From: Pseudomonadota bacterium
Lineage (GTDB): Bacteria; Pseudomonadota; Gammaproteobacteria; Burkholderiales; Methylophilaceae
Assembly (NCBI GenBank): GCA_029556915.1
Contig: JAKQIT010000083.1
Location: 1 to 64,000 of the forward strand
Reading direction: 5' to 3'
Length of the DNA stretch: 64,000 bases
Part shown: positions 8,664-15,851 of the stretch, in pieces
How positions within the stretch are numbered: position 1 is the first letter of the stretch
How the letters are laid out: every line of letters starts with the position of its first letter
Position numbers and translations under genes: made by a program
The notes under the pieces: generated by a model
Told to the model about the DNA's origin: nothing
Databases searched by the model: none
The model's input: the letters and a program-made list of their open reading frames with translations, nothing else

Positions 8664-9824
8664 TTACTGACACTCGGCTTTTTTCAACCCACCTTCGTGC
8701 ACCATATCTAAGTTCATATCTATATCAACGACTCGATACTGCGGTTTATTACCTCCCACGCGCAATTTGAAAGTGACATCACAATGTAGTAAATGACCAA
8801 CCTGCTGTTCTCCTACTTTGTTACCATTGCCATCCAGCACATTGGCGGTACCACGGTCATCTTTGCTGTAGCGATAAAGTAGTAAACGCAAGTCACCATG
8901 TGTTGATGCAGTGGTTGGTACACCGCGTACATCCACCAATTGTTCCTCGGTCAACCCCTTAAATGTGCTGTAATATTTGCTTCCTTTCTTTTTAAAGTTG
9001 CTAGCTATCTCTTGCTGAAATTGCGTTTCAGCGTCCATGCCTTTTAGTTGGCTTTCAATTCCTGCAGTCATCGTATCTATCTGCCCTGCTGCTTTTTGAT
9101 TTTCTGCTTGCACTAGTTTGTTGCGGGCGATGTGCGCTTGGTAAATTTCTTCTTCTTTGGGCGTGCGTTTGTCCGTAAATGGTGGGCGTGACCCGTCTGC
9201 CCAAAAAGTTTTCCAAGTAAAGTTATCCACTTCCGGTTCAGCGCGAGTCCCACCCCATTCGCCCACCATCGCTAAGCCCAATGCCTGCATTCTCGGCTGA
9301 GCGCCTTCGCCAGATTTTCTGCTCTCGGTTAAATCATCTTTCCCAGCTTGCCGCCAGGTATCTTCTTCACACGCCACAAAATGGGCGCGATCCAGCCAAT
9401 TATTGGGCACCGCTTGCCATTCGGCGCGACTGCTTTTATGTGGCACATTGTTGCGTGCAATCGCCTCTGCCTCTTTGATAAAATACTGGCGCTTACCGCA
9501 GTCAAACACCAGATACATGCGCATAAATGCAGGAGATTTAGGATTCTCGAACACCTGCAGAACTTCCAGTTCAACTTGCTTGAGCGCTTTTATCCGTGCG
9601 TCTATGGTTTTGGGGTTAGCGTCACGCATGATTTCATTGGTCTTTGCGCCCGGGTCGGTGCGATCAAACATCCAACCCTCATATGCGTAATACATCACAC
9701 GATTAGGCTTGTTACCGGTTTGGCCGATATGTATCCAAAAAAAGGCGTAACTGGTACTTGAAAAAAATGCCGCTACCAGCAAGATAATGAGACGAATGAA
9801 CGTATTTTTGCGGGGTTTTATCAT
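8664..9824 (-). CDS. secreted protein, paralog of the gene at 10562
   Basis: 386 residues with a signal peptide at about 1-27. It shares with the 377-residue product of 10562-11695 the same layout: an N-terminal domain with a two-cysteine pattern (FDCGKRQYFIKEAEAIARN; VACEE), a Lys/Glu-rich helical middle (about 220-280) and a C-terminal domain with HCDVTFKLRVGGNKPQYRVVD. The counterpart in the paralog is CEIQIELRQGGAKKAEFRAVD. No known family recognised. It begins 4 bp after the gene at 9828, so the two are likely translationally coupled and on the transcript starting before 11695. Confidence 0.7.
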   Translation of the reverse strand: MIKPRKNTFIRLIILLVAAFFSSTSYAFFWIHIGQTGNKPNRVMYYAYEGWMFDRTDPGAKTNEIMRDANPKTIDARIKALKQVELEVLQVFENPKSPAFMRMYLVFDCGKRQYFIKEAEAIARNNVPHKSSRAEWQAVPNNWLDRAHFVACEEDTWRQAGKDDLTESRKSGEGAQPRMQALGLAMVGEWGGTRAEPEVDNFTWKTFWADGSRPPFTDKRTPKEEEIYQAHIARNKLVQAENQKAAGQIDTMTAGIESQLKGMDAETQFQQEIASNFKKKGSKYYSTFKGLTEEQLVDVRGVPTTASTHGDLRLLLYRYSKDDRGTANVLDGNGNKVGEQQVGHLLHCDVTFKLRVGGNKPQYRVVDIDMNLDMVHEGGLKKAECQ

Positions 9825-9827
9825 TTT

Positions 9828-10493
9828 CTATTTTCCATTCAGGCAGTTCAGTAGCGCATCCTTGGCTTGATGACCACCGCCATCCCACTCCAACTGAAAG
9901 ATATTTTTTCCGTCTAAGCTAATACTGACTTTTTCTGCCTGCTGAATGACGGCAATGGTGGCCTTAATATCGGTGGAAATTAAAATCGCACTAGGCGCTC
10001 CGCCTTGTGCCGGAATATGCCCGGCAGGCACGGTTTGTGCAGGTTCGCCGTCGGTTTCCAACTTGATTTTGACTTCTGTCGGTGATTTGGCTGACGGAAC
10101 GTTTGGCCCGATAAACACGAGCGAACCTTTATCGCCCACATCAGGCCGCGGCCCGCGATAAGCAATAGAACTATTATGCGCAACATCAAAATAAATCACG
10201 GAGCACGTGCTATCCTCTTTGCCACGTGCCAACACCCATGCGCCGTTTTTTCCCTTAAAAATAACGTTCAAATCCTGTCCGGCTTCGGTGGATTGTTTCA
10301 TCAAACTATCCATATCAAAACCATCGTCTTGCGTCGGTTCGGCGGGTTTTGCAGCTTCTGTTTTCTGAACCGTTTGTTGCTGCACTTGCTTGGTCGGTAG
10401 TTTTTTCTTTTTGCTCACCACTTGCTCGGCAACCGCCAGATTTGTCGCCAACAGCAAAGTACAACAACACGCTAAAGTAGTTTTGTATCGCAT
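9828..10493 (-). CDS. secreted protein between two paralogs, unknown
   Basis: 221 residues; the signal peptide ends LAVAEQ. A Lys/Gln/Pro-rich low-complexity linker (about 26-55) precedes a mature domain (about 65-221) that contains VLARGKEDSTCSVIYFD and ends KDALLNCLNGK, so two cysteines may pair. The ATG has AGGATAAC upstream. Its position between the two paralogous genes at 8664 and 10562 suggests a three-gene unit. No family recognised. Confidence 0.65.
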   Translation of the reverse strand: MRYKTTLACCCTLLLATNLAVAEQVVSKKKKLPTKQVQQQTVQKTEAAKPAEPTQDDGFDMDSLMKQSTEAGQDLNVIFKGKNGAWVLARGKEDSTCSVIYFDVAHNSSIAYRGPRPDVGDKGSLVFIGPNVPSAKSPTEVKIKLETDGEPAQTVPAGHIPAQGGAPSAILISTDIKATIAVIQQAEKVSISLDGKNIFQLEWDGGGHQAKDALLNCLNGK

Positions 10494-10561
10494 AAGTTAT
10501 CCTGATTCAAAGTAAGAAGTTAATTGCCGTCATGTTCACAATGTTAATTTCTTAGTGCGTA

Positions 10562-11695
10562 TTATCTGGCGGATTTGTTAAACCAACTCAAGTCTCGGCA
10601 CCCGCCATTTTCAGCAAACAGGCGGTAATCCACTGCGCGAAATTCGGCTTTTTTAGCACCGCCTTGGCGCAATTCGATTTGGATTTCGCAAGTCACAATA
10701 GTATTCGTACCAATATGTTCGCCGTTATTATTGACGGTATACCCAACACCATCTATTGCATATTGATTGAAATAAGTGAGATAGCGTGCATTTGGTGCAT
10801 TGGATTTTCCGGTTGATGGCGCAGCTTCAAAAGCACCGTTTGGTGAGTCTGCTTGTCGGATAATTTCACTTTCAGTCAAACCCAACAACCACTTTAATTG
10901 TTTACCGTGTTTATGCGTATTTTTGGCAATCTCGGCTTTAAACTTTTTTTCTTCCTGCATATTGCCAAGTTCGCCCTGCGCCATCGCCGTTCTCTTAGCC
11001 AAATCTTCTTTCGCCTGCGCCAATGAAGCATCTATTTTGTCGTGGTAGGCTTTGGCTTCTTTTTCATTCAGCGTTCTATCAGCATATTTTGGGCGGTTGC
11101 CGTCACTTAGCATGGTTTGCCAAACTTTATCCACCGTTTCCAGCCGATCTGGCTCGCCAATATAAAAAATACCCAGTTTATCCAGTGCACGAAAATCTTG
11201 CCCACCCGAGCTTGCGGCGACTTGATTCGATGCTTTTCTGACGCGCTCTTGCTCGCAGGCGATTTCAGCCGCTGCCATCGGCCAAGCAGACTTGGCCGCA
11301 GTATAGAGCTGCCAATTTTGGGTAGGGAATTTTTCGCTGCCATCGCGCAGCATGGCGTGCGACATGGTAATGCGGTATTGCTTTTGATGGCATTGAAACT
11401 CTACTGTCATATCGGTGCTTTCCGGTGCTGTTTTTCCTTCGTACACTGCTATCACGCGCATTTCCACTTGTTTTTGTTGCCTGAGAAGTTGTTCAAACTC
11501 TGCATCGCTTTGGGCATTAACTGCCGCACCTAAGCCTGATGAGCGGTCGTAAATATTTAAAAATTCTGCCACATAGACTGTCCGCGATGGCTTTTTGCCT
11601 TCGGAATAAATTATGCCGCGCGGATTAGCCAAGCAAACGCTTGCGTTACCAAGTAAGGTAATTAAGAAAATAATTGAAAAGCGTTTTTTTAGCAC
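10562..11695 (-). CDS. secreted protein, first gene behind the predicted operator
   Basis: 377 residues from GTG 11695. The signal peptide ends CLANPRG. It is paralogous to the product of 8664-9824: same cysteine-containing N-terminal domain (VEFQCHQKQYRI; AAEIACEQERVRKA), charged coil (about 215-260) and C-terminal domain (CEIQIELRQGG). The ribosome site is weak. An 18-bp palindrome identical in both arms to those at 287 and 13292 lies 58 bp before the start, so this gene and those at 9828 and 8664 are probably switched by the LuxR regulator at 13371. Function unknown. Confidence 0.7.
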   Translation of the reverse strand: MLKKRFSIIFLITLLGNASVCLANPRGIIYSEGKKPSRTVYVAEFLNIYDRSSGLGAAVNAQSDAEFEQLLRQQKQVEMRVIAVYEGKTAPESTDMTVEFQCHQKQYRITMSHAMLRDGSEKFPTQNWQLYTAAKSAWPMAAAEIACEQERVRKASNQVAASSGGQDFRALDKLGIFYIGEPDRLETVDKVWQTMLSDGNRPKYADRTLNEKEAKAYHDKIDASLAQAKEDLAKRTAMAQGELGNMQEEKKFKAEIAKNTHKHGKQLKWLLGLTESEIIRQADSPNGAFEAAPSTGKSNAPNARYLTYFNQYAIDGVGYTVNNNGEHIGTNTIVTCEIQIELRQGGAKKAEFRAVDYRLFAENGGCRDLSWFNKSAR

Positions 11696-11725
11696 GGCTG
11701 ATCTATTCAGAGTAATTAAGTAGGT

Positions 11726-11771
11726 ATTATCTGAGTTTGGAAATCGTATTAGAACCCTACCAAGGTAGGGT
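11726..11771 (-). promoter_or_regulatory. predicted LuxR-type operator plus -10 box before the 11695 gene
   Basis: Palindrome ACCCTAC (11754-11760), spacer CAAG, GTAGGGT (11765-11771). Read on the minus strand, a GATAAT hexamer lies at 11731-11726, about 34 bp from the palindrome centre. The palindrome ends 58 bp before the GTG start. The same arrangement holds at the two other copies (57 and 61 bp). Confidence 0.6.
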
Positions 11772-11837
11772 GTGCGCGCAAAAATCTGCTAGAGAAAAAC
11801 TCGATTTTTTAAGTGTTTTCATATCAAATCTTTTCAC

Positions 11838-11900
11838 CAGCCCGCCAAGCCAGTCTGCAAGCGGCTTACAGAGGCATAAAAATCTCTCGGGGAATTTTTA
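11838..11900. repeat. dispersed palindrome copy 3
   Basis: Imperfect stem: left arm CCGCCAAGCC (11842-11851), loop AGTCTGCAAGC (11852-11862), right arm GGCTTACAGAGG (11863-11874), then TCTCTCGGGGAATTTTT. It lies in the 260-bp gap between two minus-strand genes. Confidence 0.65.
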
Positions 11901-11955
11901 GTGTGTTTTACCAGTATATTTTAACGACCGATAGCAGAGAGATATCTCTTTTAAA

Positions 11956-12660
11956 CTAATCCAAATTGGTTCTTTTAGTTGGTTTGCAAAGCGGATTTTT
12001 CTTGTACATGTCTGCCTGAATCATTTCTGCCGTGGGCGCTAAAATAAGCGTCAAAATTGGCTCTTTTAAAGGTACTAACAACATTCCTGCGCTACCAGAT
12101 TTAGGTTGACCGACTTTGCCCATATCCCATTTGGCGTATTTTTCACGTAAATCTTGAATCAGTTGATCAGACTCACCGCGTGACTCCAACCCTTTGTATG
12201 CGCGGCTAATCCCTTTGACCAGCCATTTCATCTCGCCTGTTTTATTCGGCCACAGTGCAATTTGTATGTTGGTTTTATGTCCACTCTCGGACACATAAGC
12301 CCCTTCTAACTGGTTATATGGGTGACAAGCAACCTTGATTTTGGCAATCTCATCTAACGAATTTTCATCAAATTCTGCCAACATCAAAAAGGCAGGGGGC
12401 TGCGTTCCTTGAAAACCGCCGTACATCTCAGCTCGGTCCGCCTGTTTTCTCTTGCTGACTCTTTCGACGCGTGATGGGTTGACAGGCTGAAACTTAATGC
12501 CGCGCAATTTATCCAGTCCGTCGCCAATGCAAATTTCTTTTACACAAGGCATATCTGCCGCCAATAAGGATTCTGAAAATGCCATGCTACTTGCCAGTGC
12601 GAATAGCAAAATGACCTTAAATATTTCTTCAAAATAGTGGGTGAATATTGCGTTTTTCAT
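11956..12660 (-). CDS. secreted protein, unknown
   Basis: 234 residues with a long N-region, a hydrophobic segment at 12-30 and likely cleavage after SLLAA. The mature N-terminus has CVKEICIGDG, a possible disulfide. The rest is mixed alpha/beta with LILAPTAEMIQADMYKKNPLC near the end. No family recognised. It sits between palindrome copy 3 and the hairpin at 12691-12716, so it may be its own transcription unit. Confidence 0.65.
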   Translation of the reverse strand: MKNAIFTHYFEEIFKVILLFALASSMAFSESLLAADMPCVKEICIGDGLDKLRGIKFQPVNPSRVERVSKRKQADRAEMYGGFQGTQPPAFLMLAEFDENSLDEIAKIKVACHPYNQLEGAYVSESGHKTNIQIALWPNKTGEMKWLVKGISRAYKGLESRGESDQLIQDLREKYAKWDMGKVGQPKSGSAGMLLVPLKEPILTLILAPTAEMIQADMYKKNPLCKPTKRTNLD

Positions 12661-12690
12661 ACTAGCTTTCTTAAGCTAAACATTTGTTAA

Positions 12691-12716
12691 AGTAAAAGGC
12701 CATCGTCAATCGATGG
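12691..12716 (-). terminator. probable terminator after the SH3 gene
   Basis: Read on the minus strand: CCATCG-ATTGA-CGATGG followed by CCTTTTACT. It lies 53 bp past the stop of the gene at 12769-13164. The stem is short and the T-tract imperfect, so confidence is moderate. Confidence 0.5.
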
Positions 12717-12768
12717 TTGAATTAACTAAAATAATTAAAGCAATTACATGGTTTTTTAGCGGTTAAAT

Positions 12769-13164
12769 TTAAGGTTTTTTTACTAATAATTTATCTACCC
12801 AGCCCTCGCCTTCAGCAGTGGAAACTTTGTACAAACCCTCTTTTTCCTCGCCCATAAAAATCATTTCATCTGATTTTGATATCGTCCCTAGACTGGGAGA
12901 TTTTTTACTCGGATCACGCATTAACTTGAGTTTTGCAAGCTTGCTTTGCAGTAAATCGCCTGATTTAATTTCGAGTGATTGTGCAGGTTCTTGTGCGTCA
13001 GATTTTTTGTCGGGGGTAATCTGCTTGCCAAGTTCACTGGCTTCTTTTACTGTATTTGAAGTTTCTGAAATCGTGCCACGCAATTCACGCAAACCATCAA
13101 ATACACCTGCATAAGCCATTTCGTTAGAAAACAGTGCCATAATTATCAGTATGAATTTCATCAT
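12769..13164 (-). CDS. secreted bacterial SH3-domain protein
   Basis: 131 residues; the signal peptide ends AYAGV. A coiled middle (about 25-60) precedes a C-terminal domain of about 55 residues whose pattern (KLKLMRDPSKKSPSLGTI, EKEGLYKVSTAEGEGWVDK) fits the bacterial SH3 (SH3b) fold, often used to bind peptidoglycan or peptides. GGAGAT lies upstream of ATG 13164. It is divergent from the LuxR regulator, whose operator at 13292 lies in the shared intergenic region, so the two may be controlled together. Confidence 0.75.
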   Translation of the reverse strand: MMKFILIIMALFSNEMAYAGVFDGLRELRGTISETSNTVKEASELGKQITPDKKSDAQEPAQSLEIKSGDLLQSKLAKLKLMRDPSKKSPSLGTISKSDEMIFMGEEKEGLYKVSTAEGEGWVDKLLVKKP

Positions 13165-13291
13165 TTATCTCCATTAATGCTTAAAAAATTAGTTTTATTT
13201 CCTCAAGAGTAACGCTGCACACGAACTTCGCCAGAAGTATCTGATCACGCAATATTCTCGATAATTATCAAGATAACTTTATCAATTGAGA

Positions 13292-13336
13292 ACCCTACTG
13301 ACGTAGGGTGTTGGGTTGTTGTAAATTTGCTATCAT
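13292..13336 (+). promoter_or_regulatory. predicted autoregulatory operator plus -10 box before the LuxR regulator
   Basis: Palindrome ACCCTAC (13292-13298), spacer TGAC, GTAGGGT (13303-13309). The segment ATTTGCTATCATTA resembles ATTTGTTATGATGG at the first site, placing TATCAT (13331-13336) 33 bp from the palindrome centre as at 361. It ends 61 bp before the GTG start. Confidence 0.65.
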
Positions 13337-13370
13337 TAACAATAAGTTGAGTTAAACTGAGAGAAACTTC

Positions 13371-14021
13371 GTGACCATTAATAAAACTGCTCTTGTTATA
13401 GATGATCATCCGCTAGTGGCGCGTGGCATTGCAGCATTTTTAAAATCACATTGTGGGTTTGATGAAGTGTTCGCCGTCAATAACCCTGATGAGCTCTGGG
13501 GCACCATTAACTTAGAAAGCCCGCCAGCCATGATTTTGCTAGACTTTTGGCTACCAGATGGCACCTCACTTAAACTGCTAAATACGCTAAAAATAAAATG
13601 CCCTTATACGCCAATTTTGGTGGTTAGTGCTGATGACGATGTGGCTGTACAAAGAAAGGTGCAAAACGCTGGTGCTCAGGGCTTTATTCTGAAACATGAA
13701 ACAACAGATGTTTTTATGCAGGCTGTAGCTAGATTATTAGAAGGAAAAGTTTGGTTTACCAACCACTCAAGTATGCAAAATCATCAACCTAAAGAGTTGG
13801 CAGTAACTCCTCTTGAACTTGGGTTAACCGTGCGCCAAGGTGAAATACTTGCCATGGTAGTTAAGGGAATGCCCAATAAACGCATCGCGCAACTTCTATC
13901 GTTATCTGAGCAAACTGTGAAGGAACATGTCAGCGGCATCTTAAGTAGATTAGGTGTAAGCAATAGAGTAGAGGCCATTACCTTGCTACGCGGCAGACGT
14001 CTGGAATTGCATGCCCAATAA
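13371..14021 (+). CDS. LuxR/NarL-family response regulator
   Basis: 216 residues from GTG 13371. The N-terminal receiver (about 5-125) has acidic residues DD at 11-12, phospho-acceptor Asp58 (LLDFW) and a Lys near 105. The C-terminal LuxR-type helix-turn-helix (about 150-210) contains LTVRQGEILAMVVKG and the recognition helix SEQTVKEHVSGILSRL. Family knowledge: such regulators dimerise on phosphorylation and bind palindromes of about 18 bp. Its last 11 bp overlap the first hybrid kinase gene, indicating an operon with both kinases. A matching 18-bp palindrome precedes its own gene, suggesting autoregulation. Confidence 0.92.
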   Translation: MTINKTALVIDDHPLVARGIAAFLKSHCGFDEVFAVNNPDELWGTINLESPPAMILLDFWLPDGTSLKLLNTLKIKCPYTPILVVSADDDVAVQRKVQNAGAQGFILKHETTDVFMQAVARLLEGKVWFTNHSSMQNHQPKELAVTPLELGLTVRQGEILAMVVKGMPNKRIAQLLSLSEQTVKEHVSGILSRLGVSNRVEAITLLRGRRLELHAQ

Positions 14022-15831
14022 TACCATTTCAAAATCTAATTATAGGCAACTCCAATTCAATGATCTTAGCAAAGATGGTCAATTGCGATTGTTTGAATTA
14101 GCATTTCCTTCATTAGTATTTGGTATAAGCTCAATCCCTTTATGTGCCATTGCTTTTGCAATATGGGCGTACACTTTAAATGTGGATATTACAGGGTTGT
14201 TGCTATGGGGACTGATCTATTTAATTGCTACTATCGGTATTCGCTTACTTCATAATGCCTATCAAATTGATATTAAGAAGGACAATTACGACTTTATAGT
14301 TTCAAGATGGCTACCTGCAATTAAGAGCGTGTCTTTCTTACACGGTATTGGTTTAACTATACCGTTTTTTATTTTAACTGATAAAGTGCCTTTTGAATTT
14401 AATCTACTTTATTTGGTGACAGTTGCTGCAATAATTGCTGCTTTTGCTACCCATCTCACCCCTATTCTAATCGCGTTTCTCTATCTTTTTATTCCATGTT
14501 GGAGTACTTGCCTTTTATTAATGCCATGGACATTCCCGCATCATTGGGGAATATTATTTTTTCTTGCGATAATTTATGCTGCTTCAATGTATAAGCACGC
14601 CCTCTTGGGGCATCAATTTTTTCTAAAGCAAATTGTGCTTGAAGATGAAGGAATCAAATTAGCCGAGAATTATCGAATTGCAAATGTTGAAGCTGAGGCG
14701 GCATTAAAAGCCAAAAACCAATTTCTAATTACTGCCAGCCACGATTTACGCCAACCTGTTCACGCAATGGGGTTTTTAATTGAATCTATCTCGCATCGTA
14801 ACCAAGATAGCAGCTTATTGCCTGCCCTAAAAGACCTAAAGCAAAGTGTTCGCTCGGTGACGCAGATGTTCAATTCATTGCTAGACCTATCTAAAATTGA
14901 GTCAGGCAATATTGAGTTACATGCTGAAAATATCTTTTTAGATGTACTCATCCAAGAAATTGCCATGGTGTTTACAGAAGAAGCGCGCGCAAAAAATCTT
15001 GTAATTCGCCTGAAATTTGGTGGCGACAACGCCATCGTTAGTACAGATAGTACCTTACTACGTCAATCTATAACGAATTTAATGCACAATGCTCTACGCT
15101 TCACTAAGCATGGTGGCATACTTCTAGCAATTCGTAAAAGAAATACAGATTGGCAGATTGATGTTTGGGACACAGGTATCGGTGTTGCAAATGACGACCA
15201 AGACCGCATATATTCTCCTTTTTTTCGTAGCGAACACGCTTGGCATATTGATAGTGCTGGTCATGGATTAGGGCTTGCAGTTGTGGCTCGCTGTTGTGCA
15301 ATCATGAAAATTCAATATGGTTTTCGTTCTCGGCAGGCGCGTGGCTCACACTTTTGGATGCGACTACCATCAGTGGTGCAGCATTTACAAACAGTGCAAA
15401 TCGACAATCAAATCAAGTCTGAAAGAACATATGACGCAAGACCAAGCCTTACGGGTACTTGTTTGATAGTAGATGATGACCCACAGGTAATCAACGCATT
15501 GCATTCTCTGTTATCGGCTTGGGGTGTGGAAGTGCAATGCGTAGAATCAGGCAAACAAGCATTGGCTGTTCTAGATAGCGGTTTTATTCCTAAAGCAATT
15601 CTTTGTGACCAACGATTGCGGACTGGTGAAAGTGGCTTTGATGTTTTACGTGAATTATTAAACCTTTACCCTGAGGCCAATGGTGCGATGGTTAGTGGTG
15701 AGTTCAACTCACCTGAACTAATACAAGCTGAAAATGAAGGTTACCTCGTGCTACACAAACCGTTGGAACCAAACCAGCTGTATTTAGTGCTATCAAGTTG
15801 GCTAAAGGCTACTAATTTAAATGAGATATAG
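14011..15831 (+). CDS. membrane hybrid histidine kinase with C-terminal receiver (copy 1)
   Basis: 606 residues. Six or so membrane segments fill residues 30-200, with no recognisable periplasmic sensor domain. A short coil leads to the kinase core: H-box ASHDLRQPVHAM with His244, N-box LMHNALRFTKHGG, G1 DTGIGVANDD, G2 GHGLGLAVV. A complete receiver follows (LIVDDDPQV; ILCDQRLRTGESGF with phospho-Asp; late Lys in LHKPLEP). The likely route is autophosphorylation, transfer within the receiver, then transfer to the NarL-type regulator encoded just upstream. Start ATG 14011 overlaps that gene by 11 bp. Sensory input unknown. Confidence 0.92.
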   Translation: MPNNTISKSNYRQLQFNDLSKDGQLRLFELAFPSLVFGISSIPLCAIAFAIWAYTLNVDITGLLLWGLIYLIATIGIRLLHNAYQIDIKKDNYDFIVSRWLPAIKSVSFLHGIGLTIPFFILTDKVPFEFNLLYLVTVAAIIAAFATHLTPILIAFLYLFIPCWSTCLLLMPWTFPHHWGILFFLAIIYAASMYKHALLGHQFFLKQIVLEDEGIKLAENYRIANVEAEAALKAKNQFLITASHDLRQPVHAMGFLIESISHRNQDSSLLPALKDLKQSVRSVTQMFNSLLDLSKIESGNIELHAENIFLDVLIQEIAMVFTEEARAKNLVIRLKFGGDNAIVSTDSTLLRQSITNLMHNALRFTKHGGILLAIRKRNTDWQIDVWDTGIGVANDDQDRIYSPFFRSEHAWHIDSAGHGLGLAVVARCCAIMKIQYGFRSRQARGSHFWMRLPSVVQHLQTVQIDNQIKSERTYDARPSLTGTCLIVDDDPQVINALHSLLSAWGVEVQCVESGKQALAVLDSGFIPKAILCDQRLRTGESGFDVLRELLNLYPEANGAMVSGEFNSPELIQAENEGYLVLHKPLEPNQLYLVLSSWLKATNLNEI

Positions 15832-15851
15832 TTAATTAGATTGGAGTAAAG

